Numbered from the stretch's first letter, positions 1-10,804 are shown. The stretch: DNA of 64,000 nt from Haematobia irritans (GCF_050003625.1 NC_134397.1:274964070-275028069), one strand, 5' to 3'. The notes: a model not told the origin generated them from the letters alone. Made by a program: numbers and translations.

Positions 1-1131
1 TTTGGTGTTTTTGTGAAAAATGTTATTGAAAGAATTTTGTTTACATTTAGAACAGAGTACAGAGTGAAGAAGCAACATCGGCGTGTTTTTCTTCGACTCT
101 GATATATAAACTAAAACACTATTTAATTAGAAAATAACGGCGTAGAAAAATCTCGCGTGACATTTGCGTATGTTCAGTTTACCTTTACTATATATTGAAT
201 CGCGTTGGAGTAATATTTGTTGTGATGCATACATAGAGCACAAAAAGAGTATTTAACTAAAAATAGAGCACATTTGCGTGCTCTTTTGGCCTATCGTGTT
301 TGAAGAGCACATTTTGTAAAAAAAGAGCACATGTGCTCTTTAAAAGAGCACGTCTGGCATCCCTAATATGACTCATATTAGTCCTTGGTTTGAATAATAT
401 CGGTTAATAAAAAAATTGATATAGTCATATTTCCGAGTAATACATATGTATATGGCTTAAATCCAAATATAATAGTGCTCTTGTGCACAGAAAATATATC
501 TTCATATCCGTTACCTCTTTTTCATTTAATTATTTTTAAAAGGCAGACAATCTACTATTAACATAAGGCAATATTTTTAAGATTGACATCCCTAGTCAAC
601 AATTCTTGCTAAAGGGAATGAATTGAATCGTACTTACTGTAGACACCATAAACGACAACGATTAGCCCAGGCCAAGTAAACGGCTTTCGTTGTGAATTTT
701 ATTCATATGCGCATGGGTGTGTGTGTGTGAAGGAAGATGTGAATTCGTAGAATTTTGAAACACAAAAGGATGCCTTTTTCTGTTCGAACACATTTTATAG
801 TTCCCTTCCTCCTTAGGTCGTTAGCAAAAACACAATACAAATATAGCGAGTAATAAAGAATTAATAATACCAGTATAGGTTTGAGAGAGGCAACGGGAAA
901 GGGAAAAATAAAAAGACGTGTATAACCCAAGATGAATAGAGCGTTTTCGCTATCAAACTAATTGAACAGATATTATCTATCTTGTTAGGATCCCTATTTC
1001 ACCCGAATAAAGAGTTGAATTAATTATATTTGGAAATCATAAATAGATATAAAGAGGACCCAGAGGATTTTTGTGCAATCCATCCACTAGAAAATATATT
1101 TCAGTTACATAGCACAGTCCTGTGAGACCAT
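1..1131. other. Gene-free AT-rich stretch
   Basis: I see no credible coding region, RNA gene or recognisable complete transposon here. It contains a short cluster of AGAGCAC motifs (about 236-352, listed separately) and a (GT)n run near 717-730. Confidence 0.5.
322..341. repeat. 20-bp perfect palindrome in an AGAGCAC motif cluster
   Basis: Positions 322-341 form a perfect palindrome centred on CATG (AAAGAGCAC / GTGCTCTTT arms). It sits in about 120 bp holding several more copies of AGAGCAC or GTGCTCT in both orientations. It could be the core of a degraded fold-back repeat or a binding-site cluster; nothing in the sequence decides between these. Confidence 0.6.
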
Positions 1132-1253
1132 GGTTAGGTTATGTTTCGATATAGTGGCAGCCCGAAATTTTTAGGCTCACTAAGACTATTCAGTCCTTTG
1201 AGATATCACAGCTGGTGAACTTCTCTCTTATCAATGGGTGCTGCCCGATTCTA

Positions 1254-1729
1254 CACTAAAAAAAAAAAAAATATTTACGTGATATTAAAGATTACGCAAG
1301 GGAGCCACCGTGGTGCAATGGTTGGCATGACCGCCATGAATAGTCTAAGTGAGCCTGATACATCGGGCTGCCACCTAACCTAACCTAACCTAAGATTACG
1401 CAATTTAAATGTGAGGATGCGCAGTTTACAAAGTATTAAGGACAAATTTCTTTAAAATAATGAAATTTTAATTAAAATAAAGTTTATAATCTTTGCTTCA
1501 AAAAAGTTTCATTAAATTTAGGACACAGATTTTGTAAATTTGCGTCCCTCCGTTAAAGTTGCATGTCTTTGAGCAAATTTTCCTTAAAGAAAATTCGACA
1601 GATTTAAAACCAGATAAGTCACTAAAAATGTCAGTATTTTAAAGAAGCCGCATCTTTGGCTCGGAATCAATACCAAAATCCTTATTGGAAGGTCAAAATC
1701 TTTTGATCCGAATAAACTTTTTTTGAGTG
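1254..1729 (+). mobile_element. MITE family A copy (TA-flanked), inside a SINE
   Basis: Ends are CACTAAAAAA and TTTTTTGAGTG, flanked by TA on both sides (1252-1253, 1730-1731). The interior matches the reverse complement of 12608-13166, including ATATTTACGTGATATTAAAG and GGCTCGGAATCAATACC. The TA duplication and terminal inverted repeats point to mobilisation by a Tc1/mariner-type transposase. It is itself interrupted by a second SINE at 1300-1391. Confidence 0.8.
1300..1391 (+). mobile_element. Internally deleted SINE with 12-bp target-site duplication
   Basis: Starts with the SINE head (GGGAGCCACCGTGGTGCAAT), jumps from the A-box region straight to the 3' part (AATAGTCTAAGTGAGCCTGA), and ends in CCTAACCTAACCT. 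It is flanked by the exact 12-bp duplication AAGATTACGCAA at 1288-1299 and 1392-1403, the hallmark of LINE-type retroposition. The B box is deleted, so this copy probably arose from an already deleted template or lost the middle afterwards. Confidence 0.85.
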
Positions 1730-1929
1730 TATGTTTAGCTCATTGACAAGGGGCCTCCTTCTTATAGCCGAGTCCTACATTCCACAATACGGTGAAACCA
1801 CTTAGAGAACAATTGTTAGATTCAGAAACGTCATCATCATTACTGAGAGGAAATAATCCAACGCTAAAAAACTTTTTGATATTCGGTCGAAACATGAACC
1901 TGAGGAACAAACTTTTTTGGTAATGTTAG

Positions 1930-2112
1930 GTATAGTAACTGCCTGTTACTTTTGGTTAACTTGAACTCTTCAGTCCATTGTGGTACCACATGAGTGCTGT
2001 CCGATTCCACTTAGAGAAGCTTTGAAACACTTAGAAAGGGATAATTCAACGCTGAAATTTTTTGGTGTTTAATCGAAGCTGGGATTGACCCTGTGAATGC
2101 ACCACGGTGACT
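1930..2112 (-). mobile_element. Degraded SINE fragment
   Basis: Diverged minus-strand SINE: the tail-side motif CAGTCCATTGTGGTACCACA, then CCACTTAGAGAAGCTTTGAAAC, TTTTTGGTGTT, and a ruined head ending CACCACGGTGAC. Several internal deletions. Confidence 0.65.
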
Positions 2113-2797
2113 TCGAATTTATTTATTTTGCTTTATAAGAAAGGAGTTGGTCTAACATTTAAATCCGGGAAAGTATTTTATTTTTGTGTGTAAGTAATTT
2201 ATATAACATAAAAAACGACAACTGACATTTTATGTTGAGTGTAAATTGTATACAATAAGTGACGTAGGCACCTATCTTCATAATTTGTTTAACAGCAAAC
2301 AATTCCTTTTCTTATCCGCAAAAATGGACTTGAAACTCACGAGACGTTGAATAAAAACACAAAACGAATGATGAATGATGGATTTGATGGGAAGGCAGAC
2401 AAAATAACAGACAAGATATACTCAGGTATTGCCATAGGCAATACCTAGATGCTACTGCACACAGAAGCACAAACACACTCACACAAATATTTAAGTCGTA
2501 GATACCGGCAATCAATGGTACCCACATTCGTGTATACTTAAATTTTCATTTGTTGCAGAGTGAAGGCATTTGTCTGCTGCTGAGTAGAGACAGAGTGACC
2601 ATTGAATTGAGTCAGCTTTGTTGCCAGATTGATGAGTTTTTGGTATTGGCGGTTATCGCAATATTCCCAATTAATTAGAATTGAAATTAAGAAATCACTA
2701 TGTGATCAGGTTCCATTCCTCTCTATTCTGGCTAATTGATTTAGATGAATAATTTATACGTACGAAAAATTATGCCAAGCAGACATGTTGATCTTAA

Positions 2798-3652
2798 CCC
2801 ATTAACACCCAAAATGAAACTTCCGGACAAAATTAGATTTTATGGGTTTTTATTAACTCAGTAACGACTAAATGAAAAGATGACACTTTGGTGCCCCCAT
2901 ATGGGGACATTGGGCAGATTAAGCATGAAATTCTTCTAAAATCTCCATTACCAGCACAGAAAAAAATTTCCGTAGTTAAACTAACGCCAAATTGAACTTA
3001 TTTTTATTGGAAAAAAATTATTTGTTAGAAGTTAAATCTTATTATTTTTACTGAAATTTTCCACAATTTAATAAAATTTTCCTTTTTTAAGTATGTCTCA
3101 AAAATTTTATGAACTAAATGGGGGTATAAAGTTCAATGACCGTACACATAAGTTCAAGATTTCATGATTTGGCGCCAATGATTTTCTTCTTTACTGTTAG
3201 TTATTTTTTTCTTCTATGAGAGGATGTAATTTCGTGAACTGCAGTTAAAAAGTACAAAAGGGCATTAAATTTTCCTGGTTTTTACAACGCTTTGTGGAAA
3301 TCTCAAAATGTGGAGTAAAATTTAGTTCAATTTTCGTGCGAGGTAGTTCATTCTTCCTATAAAACAGTTTACTTTTTTTTCGGTGTGGTAGTAAAATTTT
3401 AAACTTTTTATAACAATAAACTTAACAGTTTTATATACACACAATCGAAAATTTTATATGCGAAGAAGTATAGATTTTAGATCACTTGGAACATAAAACA
3501 ATTGAAAGTATTTTACGAAACTTATCCGAATAATAAGAAGAATATAACGCACTGAATATGAAACTTGTTTAAAATAAAAAAAATAACGGGTAGCTTATAG
3601 TTGTTTGACTTTAAACAAGTTTCCTCATGTGGGGACAGAGGGCGATAATGGG
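2798..3652. mobile_element. TTAA-flanked piggyBac-like non-autonomous element
   Basis: The ends read TTAA-CCCATTAACACCC at 2794 and GGGCGATAATGGG-TTAA at 3656, giving an inverted CCCATTA terminus and the TTAA duplication typical of piggyBac-superfamily elements. There is no transposase reading frame. A family-C MITE (2955-3386) sits inside. CCCCATATGGGGAC near the left end and GTGGGGACAGAGGGCG near the right are probably subterminal repeats. Confidence 0.65.
2955..3386. mobile_element. MITE family C copy
   Basis: Starts CACAGAAAAAAATTTCCGTA and ends TTTTTTTTCGGTG. The same sequence in reverse orientation is at 53028-53446 and 56669-57087, where a TA duplication is clear. Shared internal landmarks are GGCGCCAATGATTTT and GTTCAATGACCGTACA. 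The flanks here are not clean TA. Confidence 0.7.
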
Positions 3653-4993
3653 TTAATTTCACATTCCTGTGGCAAATGGAGCAACCTCAGGACGAGTACA
3701 GGAGGTACTCACTGGTTTATGTGGGCCATTTCGGTGTGGATGGACCAGTCCCAGTTCTGGTCAAAACATATAAAAGGGGCCGCTCACTTTAACATGGGTT
3801 TGTCATAGACGAGGTAAATTTACACTTTATGAAACGATTTGGACTTATTCTGAAGGACATGTCCTGGGACAACTTAGTAGGACTACCCCATAGACAGTTC
3901 TACAAAACTCTTAGACACCTGTTTAATATTGAGCATCCGAATTGCACCAGAAAGGAATCAATTTGGTAATTTTGTTTGGCTCGAGGGTATTTACTAATGG
4001 CAAAGCTAATATTGTTGATTTTTATACCCTTCACTACTACTGTGGTACAGGGTATAATAAGTTTGTGCATTTGTATGTAACGCCAAGAAATAGTGGTCAT
4101 AGACCCATCTTTTAGCATATCGATCGGCTTAGAATTAAATTCTGAGTCGATTTAGCGATGTCCGTCTGTCTGTCTGTCTGTCCGTCCGTCTGTTTGTATA
4201 TGTAATTTTGTGCACAAAGTATAGCTCGCAATTTAAGTCCGATCGTCCTCAAATTTGGCATAGGGCCGTTTCTTGGGACAGAGACAATCGCTATTGGTTT
4301 TGGAAAAAAATCGGTTCAGATTTAGATATAGCTGCCATATATATTTATCCCCGATGTGGTCGTAGTTAGCGTGTTTATCAACCGATTTTCTTGAAATACC
4401 GTACATCCAAATATTTTATGAATCTCGAAAATCTTGCAAAATATCGGCCAAATTGGTTCAGATTTAGATATAGCTCCCATATATATCTTTCGTCCGATTT
4501 AGACTCATATGACCACAGAGGCCAAAGTTTACTACCGATCTTCGTGAAATTTTGCACAGAGGGTAGACATTTTACAAATGCTTGGTAAATTTGATTGAAA
4601 TCGGTTCAAATTTAGATATAGCTCCCATATATATCTTTCGTCCGATTTGAACTTACACGCAAAGAAAAAAAACGTTTGGAAAACGTGTACCGAAAACGTT
4701 TTTCTTTTGTTAGAGTTTTTTGAATTGCTTCGAAAATTTTAAACTTTTATCACCAAAAAAATTCGTTTGTTACAAAGTTTTTATTTTTTCAATAAAAAAA
4801 GTTATTTTTGAAACAACAACAGAGTCCATTTCGTTTATATCAAACACTCTTCTTTTCTGACTTTTGGTCTTTCATAAAACACATTTTACAGTTCAAAATT
4901 TAATATAGTACAATGTAATGTTGAACATTTTTTTCGGAATCTTCCGAACATATGTAGAATGTATGTAAAAAAAAAAACAAAAAAAAAAAACTT

Positions 4994-5067
4994 TGGTCGA
5001 AGCAGGGATCGAACCCACGACCCTTGGCATGAGAGTCAGACGTAGCAACCACTGCTCCACGGTGCCA
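4994..5067 (-). promoter_or_regulatory. tRNA-like module M1 (A and B boxes) of T element
   Basis: Read on minus it has an A box (TGGAGCAGTGG) and a consensus B box (GGTTCGATCCC), then CTGCTTCGACCAAAG and a long T tract. The stretch GGGTCGTGGGTTCGA resembles the T-arm side of tRNA-Lys as I remember it. It does not fold as a clean tRNA by eye, so this is a tRNA-derived promoter rather than a tRNA gene. Confidence 0.7.
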
Positions 5068-5180
5068 AACTAAATGTTTGTTTCTGTTAAATAAACTTTG
5101 TTTATTCGGTTCGTGGGCGCCGCAAGCTATGCTATATAAATATAACTTATATGGATATTTATCTCTTGATGACCATAACA

Positions 5181-5252
5181 GGTACATAGCTCAGTGGTTA
5201 GTGTGTTGGCTTACAAAGTGCATGGTCCGCGGTTCGATTCTCCGTCCAGGCG
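5181..5252 (+). promoter_or_regulatory. tRNA-like module M2 (A and B boxes) of T element
   Basis: Plus-strand module with a near-perfect A box (TAGCTCAGTGG) and B box (GGTTCGATTCT), followed within about 15 bases by AAAATTTT. The loop position reads CTTACAA, but the anticodon stem is broken, so it is not a functional tRNA. It faces away from M1 across a spacer of about 113 bp. Confidence 0.7.
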
Positions 5253-6822
5253 AAAAGGTAAAAAAATTTTAAAAATTTATAAAATCGTATAATTTCTTCT
5301 ACATTGTTTGTATTACAGAAAAAGGTGCTAAGAACTAAAAATCTTCGTGGAAGTGAGAAAGATGTGAGGGAAAATGCAATTAGCCAGAAAAAAAAATTTT
5401 TTTGAGTTAGTCTTTGTGAAATTGTTTTTACATCCTGGAAAAGAATAAACGTTTATCACAAAAAGTATATACTTTTCTTCCAAATACACCTCCTTACAGC
5501 GAAAAGCAAATGAGAAACGAACTTTGTTTGTCTAAAATTTCGTTTGGGAGGAAAGAATTATTTTTTTGCGTGTATATGGCCACAAAAGCCAGAGTTTTGC
5601 CGTGATTTGCTTCAAATTTTGCACAAGGGGTACGTTTAATAGTATTGTTAAGTGTGTCAAATTTTGTTAAAATCGGTTCAGATTTAGATATAGCTCACAT
5701 ATATATCTTTCGCCCGATTTGAAGTTATATGGTCGCAAAAGCCAGAGTTTTGCCCTGACTTACCTCAAATTTTGCACAAGAGGTACTTTTAACGATACTA
5801 TTTTATGTGCCAAATATGGTCAAAATCGATTCGTCCGATTTGAACTTATATGGCCTCAAAATCCAGGGTTTTGCCGTGATTTGCTTCAAATTTCGCACAA
5901 GGAGTATGTTTAGTAGTATAGGTAATTGTGGCAAATTTGGTTGAAATCGGTTCAGATTTAGATATGGCTCCCATATATATCTCCCGTACGATTTGCACTC
6001 ATATGACCATGGGGGGCCAAAGCTATACTCCCATTTACGTGAAATTTCGCATAGATAGCAGAATTATTATTCTAACTATGCATGTCAAATTTAGTCAAAA
6101 TTGGTTCAGATTGTATATAGCTCCCATATATACGTACACCAGAGTTGGGGAAATATGGTAGACTGTTTCATATTTTAGACCCATTTTTAATGGGATTTTC
6201 CTCCAATTGACTGAATAGTTTCCTCAGAGAATACAAATATGGCCAAAATTCGCACACTTTACTCAAAATTCTGTGATGATTTCCCCATATCTTAGCCATA
6301 TCCTACACACTGCAATGTCAAAATTTCCACAGAACGGATGAGTTTTAAATAAGGCTCCAAGTCACCCGAATAGACCAAATAATATATCACAACCCACACT
6401 TGACCACATATCTTGGCGAGATCTAACCAATATCCTTGTAAAATCGCCACTGCTGAGTAGCAAAAATTGTAAATATTACTCAAATTGTCCTATATCTCGA
6501 ATACATATGTATCGTCTGAAAAATTATAAATCTCTTTTGTACAATTGCATTAAAATTTCTCTCGCTTCATATTTCCCGTATTTTTTACTAACATTGTGTT
6601 TCATCCCAGGGCGTTAGCCGATTTAAATTTTAATTCTAGAGTTTTTGTAGAAGTACAAAAAATTGTTTCCATTAAAAGTATTTGTATCTGAAAATGCAAA
6701 CTTTTATATAGCTCCCAGCAAATTTTAAGTAGTTGAGATGGTAACACAAATGTTGGTCTACATAGTGGTGAAGGGTATAATATAGTCGGCTCCGCCCGAC
6801 TTTAGACTTTACTTACTTGTTT

Positions 6823-7127
6823 TAACTCCGATTTGACTCAATACAAATATTTAATAACAGAGTCTACAAGACTAGGGTTCATCTGTGGTTTCCTAATCCT
6901 TTAATAAATATTTTACTTAAATCACCAACAAACCATTTGTTTCGTTATCTTACACTCTTCATTCGATCTGGCAACTTTATGAGAGAGGGAGAGAGAAATT
7001 GATCAAGGAACCTAAAATAAATGGAAATGTTGGTCTAGCGTTGTGTGTGTGAGTATCTGTGTAAACATTGACTGAATACTAGGCGCATCTGCAGTTCTCG
7101 GGTGGAGTTGAAAACGAATTCACTTAA
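6823..7127. other. Putative upstream region of the acidic-protein gene
   Basis: Non-repetitive DNA between the end of the mini-me-like repeat and the proposed transcription start. No TATA box is visible 25-35 bases upstream of 7130. It contains a GAGA-like run (AGAGAGGGAGAGAG, near 6981). Confidence 0.3.
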
Positions 7128-7133
7128 TCAGTT
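7128..7133 (+). promoter_or_regulatory. Possible initiator (TCAGTT)
   Basis: TCAGTT matches the insect initiator consensus TCAGTY. It lies about 810 bases before the start codon, at the edge where unique DNA begins. I find no matching downstream promoter element at +28. A start here would give a long 5' leader containing (AGTC)-rich sequence at 7520-7560 and several short upstream reading frames. Confidence 0.25.
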
Positions 7134-7941
7134 CTAAATGTGCGATGAAAGTAACTGCATGTAGCACAACGTTCGCGGTCAACTGAATGCATTATTGGAT
7201 AAATAAGTAGCAGTAAAAGTCAAGCAGAATAAAAGAAATTTTACAAACAACAACAATACTACGCATAAGTTTTCTTGTGATCGTTTGACAACGAATGGTG
7301 AAATAAGTCAACAATTCTTTAACAAATATATCGGCATATGGATATTCTTCTTAAGTGCTTACTGAATTAGGAATCACACAAACCAAACGAAAGAAAACTA
7401 TTTGGAATATTTACTGCCCACAAAAACGAAAGTGACTTCCGTTGAAGAAATTTCAAATGTGACACCACTGCCTATTGGAATACCAAACAAACAAACAATC
7501 AGTCGTCAATTAGGAAGGCGTTCAGCCAGTCAGTGTCTGTCGGTCGGTCAGTCAGTGACAACTCATAGAGCGGTTTACAGAGGGAGTAGAAGAAGAAAAA
7601 GATCGATTACAAATTCTGTTCCGTCTCCAAACTTGTAAAAATAAACAGAAACTCACTGACGGTGCCGTTATCGTGTCAACTATGATCAAGCTGCATATAA
7701 CATAAACTACAGGTGTTTTTGATATTTAGTTGCCTCTGTGATATCCAACAGGTCTCAGACCCCGAAAAGTTCTGTTCTCGTTCTTGTTCAAATCGACAAA
7801 TTTACACTTGAATTACTACAAAAAAAAAGAAACACATTTCCTTCTATCGCGTCGTGTGTGTCGAAGAAGTGCATAGTGCGCAAAACGTAAAGAACGTTAA
7901 ACGTAAAAAAGAAGAAAATAACATAAAAATTGCCACTGAAA

Positions 7942-8110
7942 ATGGCGAGCAGCTGCAATAATAATAGGCCTCAACATGAAGATGACGATCAGCATCCACA
8001 ATGGCTAAGGCTACACAGGTTTTTTGCCTCTGGCAGAAGAAGCCGCATGCAGTATTTTCACAACAACTCTCTTCTTGTTATGTTTGTTGCTTTTGCTCTT
8101 TTAATATTTC
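7942..8110 (+). CDS. Exon 1: N-terminus and first hydrophobic segment
   Basis: Start codon ATG at 7942 (MASSCNNNRPQHEDDDQ...); an upstream TTG in the same frame is not a plausible start. Residues 1-42 are hydrophilic, with an acidic patch (HEDDDQ) and then a basic patch (SGRRSRMQ). Residues about 43-56 (SLLVMFVAFALLIF) are a short hydrophobic core. The exon ends at a consensus donor (C|GTAAGT) one base into codon 57. The segment could be a signal anchor or a signal peptide with a long n-region. I do not recognise the family. Confidence 0.7.
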
Positions 8111-8193
8111 GTAAGTACCTACCTATGTATGTTGTCATTTCCATTTATATAAGGGTATACCGGTAAAAAATCTATAAGTTATATTCGAAAATA

Positions 8194-8794
8194 CAGTCGA
8201 CTCCGCTTTACTGAAACGTTAAAAATGCAGCCATTTAATTTCAGTTATCCGAAGTTTTTGCTAAAGCGGACTACGGATAACTGAAAAAAACTTCCAGTAA
8301 TGCGAACTTCGGATAACTGAAAAAGTTTCAGTAAAGCGGACTCCGTATAACTGGAAAAAAATCCACTCAATTTCAGTTAACCGAACTTATGACCAATGCT
8401 ATGTACATAAAATAATAAAAACAAGGTGTTTGATTCCGTGTGTGTGCCATCTACAATTTTACCTTTCAGTTGATTTTATTTACAGAGTGATTTAAACTGT
8501 TTTGAAAGTGCCATCTTCACTTGAAATAAAGCGTTCTCAATACGGAGAAGAAAATGTACTCTCTCTCAATAGCGAGAATGTGGCATTTTCAGTAAAGCGA
8601 AGTCATACTAATGTGACGAAACTCATTTGAACACAAAAAACTTTTCAGTAATCCGATTTTTTCAGTTAAGCGGAGTTTCACTAAAGCGGAGTAATTTAAA
8701 TGAAATGGACAGAAAAAACAACTGGGGAATGCGATCGATTTCAGTTATCCGAGGTTTTTCAGTAAAGCGCATTGCGCTAAAGCGGAGTCGACTG
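8194..8794. mobile_element. pogo-like MITE, 601 bp
   Basis: Perfect-looking inverted ends CAGTCGACTCCGCTTTA / TAAAGCGGAGTCGACTG, flanked by TA on both sides (8192-8193, 8795-8796). The interior is built from repeats of CGGATAACTGAAA and CAGTAAAGCGGA. CAGT-starting ends plus a TA duplication are typical of pogo-type Tc1/mariner elements (established knowledge). No transposase. Lies in intron 1. Confidence 0.85.
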
Positions 8795-9269
8795 TATATA
8801 GTTTAGGTTAACTTTTCTTGGCCAAAATCGACTAAGCGGACATAAACCGACCTAAATGTAAAATTTTAGATTTTCACTATTTTTTACAGAGTGATTTGTT
8901 TTAAATTTAATTTCAACATAAACATACAAAATTCGAATTTAAAGTGCACATTTTAATATTCACTATTTCTATTGATATATAGCATAATCTGTTATAGATC
9001 TTTTTATTACTTTTTAATATTCTTGAAAGTAGATTTTTCCAAAATTTTAATAAGTTGAAAAATTGAGTTTTTCCAAATTGAAAAATTCAAAATATAAATT
9101 TTTGCTACAACCGACAAATGATTTTTTTTTTAATTTCAAATTTCTCCACGAATTATCTATCCCTCCTCACTCTAACATTACTAGTCCAATTGGACAATTG
9201 AGATAGCATAGCATGTGGTGAATTTTTCTCATACGAAAGAGGGTTACCAGATTTTATAGTCAGTAGTCC

Positions 9270-9408
9270 TGCTCCTGCATTATAGAGCTCAGTTAGTTAA
9301 AAAATAAAAAAGAACAAAACAAAGTAAGGACTCTCTCCTGCATTATAGAGCTCAGTTAGCTAAAAAATAAAAAACAAAAATTAAAACACAAAGTAAATAC
9401 TCTCTAAG
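9270..9408. repeat. Tandem duplication of about 70 bp
   Basis: CTCCTGCATTATAGAGCTCA followed by GTTAG(T/C)TAAAAAATAAAAAA and CAAAGTAA occurs twice in a row with small indels. Intron 1. Confidence 0.7.
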
Positions 9409-9935
9409 GTTATTAGTCCAATTAGATTAGCACATTACGTTATCACATGATGTATATAAAAAAATATTTAAACCGATTTTGATGAACTATTTTTGCCTCC
9501 TCAAGAGAGAAAGACAATTTCATTGCAATTCTTTCGTTGAGACGTCGAAAAATTTACATATTGTTGAATAGAAAAATCATTATATAAACGTCACGTTCCA
9601 TTGTATTTATGAATTTCACTTTTGTACTGTACCTAGTCAACGATGCAGATTGTTGCACATTGAAACAGCTGTCATAACAAAAGCCGGGATACCAAAAGTG
9701 GACTTTTCAATAACTGATAGGCGACTTTCAAAATTTCGAATGATTCCGGCTCCTATAATCCATCAGTAATTTCATATAAGATAATATAATATTGAGTTGA
9801 GGGTCATGCAATGGCCATAGGCTCATCTCAAGGACCTGATAAAAAATTGATAATAAACATTTTGATAAATTTTATCAGTTTAATAAACTCGCTCCTCATT
9901 GAATGTTCGTATGCAATATGTACACTGGAAGAGTA

Positions 9936-10277
9936 GGTTAGGTTAGGTGGCAGCCCGATGTATCGGGCTCACTTAGACTATTCAGTCCATTGTGATACCA
10001 CATTGGTGAACTTCTCTCTTATCACTGAGTGCTGCCCGATTCCATGTTAAGCTCAATGACAAGGGACCTCTTTTTTATAGCCGAGTCCGAACGGCGTTCC
10101 ACATTGCAGTGAAACCACTTAGAGAAGCTTTGAAACCCTCAGAAATGTCACCAGCATTACTGAGGTGGGATAATCCACCGCTGAAAAACTTTTTGGTGTT
10201 CGGTCGAAGCAGGAATCGAACCCACGACCTTGTGTATGCAAGGCGGGCATGCTAACCACTGCACCACGGTGGCTCCC
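9936..10277 (-). mobile_element. Full-length SINE with 14-bp target-site duplication
   Basis: Complete minus-strand SINE running from the (GGTTA)n tail side to the head GGGAGCCACCGTGGTGCA, with A box TGGTGCAGTGG and B box GGTTCGATTCC present. It is flanked by ACACTGGAAGAGTA at 9922-9935 and 10278-10291, an exact 14-bp duplication, so the insertion is recent. Intron 1, antisense to the host gene. Confidence 0.9.
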
Positions 10278-10804
10278 ACACTGGAAGAGTAAGAGACAAT
10301 TCACTTTTAAGTACTTAACGTACTTAAACGATTTTTAATTTATTCAATTTTTATTTATTTTTTTTTTTTTTTCATAATGCACAGATAGTTTCAAATTCCT
10401 TCCTGAACGTCTTAACCAAAACATAAAATTCCAAATTCAAACTCGACTTCAAGTATAAGTTATGCCACATTTCAGGTGAAAAGCGTTTTGTAAGTCATGT
10501 CCTAGTTTTAAATACTTTTTTAAACAAAATATCATTGTATTTAAGGACGTTTTCTAAAATGATTAATATTATATTATGAAGACCATATATTTAAGGCAAT
10601 TTGGGTTGAAACAATTTTCTTATTAATTCTTAACTTTGAAAAATATTTTATCCCTAATCGCAAGAAGGTTCAAAGACCTATTAGCCTTGAATGACCCTAG
10701 AGTTAATTTGGTGCTCCTTAAGTTATCCTCTTAAGAAATTGCTCAGCTCTTATAACTCACTGCAACTGCAACCCTTTGAATAACCCTTTTTTTCGTTACA
10801 AATG

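Larger units (their letters stand above)
1132..1910 (-). mobile_element. Old SINE copy, split by a MITE
   Basis: Minus-strand, diverged copy of the tRNA-headed SINE found intact at 29104-29440. The tail side (GGTTAGG, GGCAGCCCG, ...TGCTGCCCGATTC) occupies 1132-1253. The copy resumes at 1730 with TATGTTTAGCTCATTGAC and runs to the degraded head near 1910. Removing 1254-1729 plus one TA restores the SINE order, so the MITE inserted into a pre-existing SINE. Confidence 0.75.
4656..5572 (+). mobile_element. T element: TA-flanked repeat carrying two divergent tRNA-like modules
   Basis: The ends CACGCAAAG and TTTTTTTGCGTG are inverted and flanked by TA (4654-4655, 5573-5574). Removing the element and one TA restores GAACTTATATGGCC, which occurs uninterrupted near 5840 in the same host repeat, so the target site is confirmed. 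The middle holds two tRNA-like modules transcribed outward: one on minus (4994-5067) and one on plus (5181-5252). Each is followed by a T run able to stop Pol III. Other copies are 10805-11712 and 39876-40796. No open reading frame is credible. Confidence 0.85.
4019..6822 (+). mobile_element. Mini-me/DINE-like long repeat, split by a T element
   Basis: Begins TTTATACCCTTCACTACTAC...GGGTATAATAAG, has a (GTCY)n run near 4157-4195, then degenerate tandem units of GATTTAGATATAGCTCCCAT followed by TTCG(T/C)CCGATTTGA. It ends GGTGAAGGGTATAATATAGTCGGCTCCGCCCGACTT...ACTTGTTTTA. The (GTCY)n proto-microsatellite plus the GGTATA ends recall the dipteran mini-me/DINE-1 (Helitron-related) repeats; the name is from memory. 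No coding potential. The T element at 4656-5572 is a later insertion. Confidence 0.65.

Noticed and set aside
5181..5252. A genuine tRNA gene
   Set aside because: A and B boxes are good, but the anticodon and acceptor stems do not pair and the sequence recurs inside every T/E element, so it is a tRNA-derived promoter module.
4900..5272. Overlapping reading frames of 64-95 codons (and their counterparts at 11115-11475 and 40190-40544)
   Set aside because: They run through the tRNA-like modules of T elements on both strands; the protein similarity between copies only reflects the shared repeat DNA.
7402..7638. 78-codon plus-strand frame before the acidic gene
   Set aside because: No ATG at its start, low-complexity (AGTC-rich) sequence, and it lies in the proposed 5' leader of the gene.
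10119..10304. 61-codon frame with HRGAVVSMPALHTQGRG
   Set aside because: This is the SINE head translated; the same peptide pattern appears at every SINE or M1 module.
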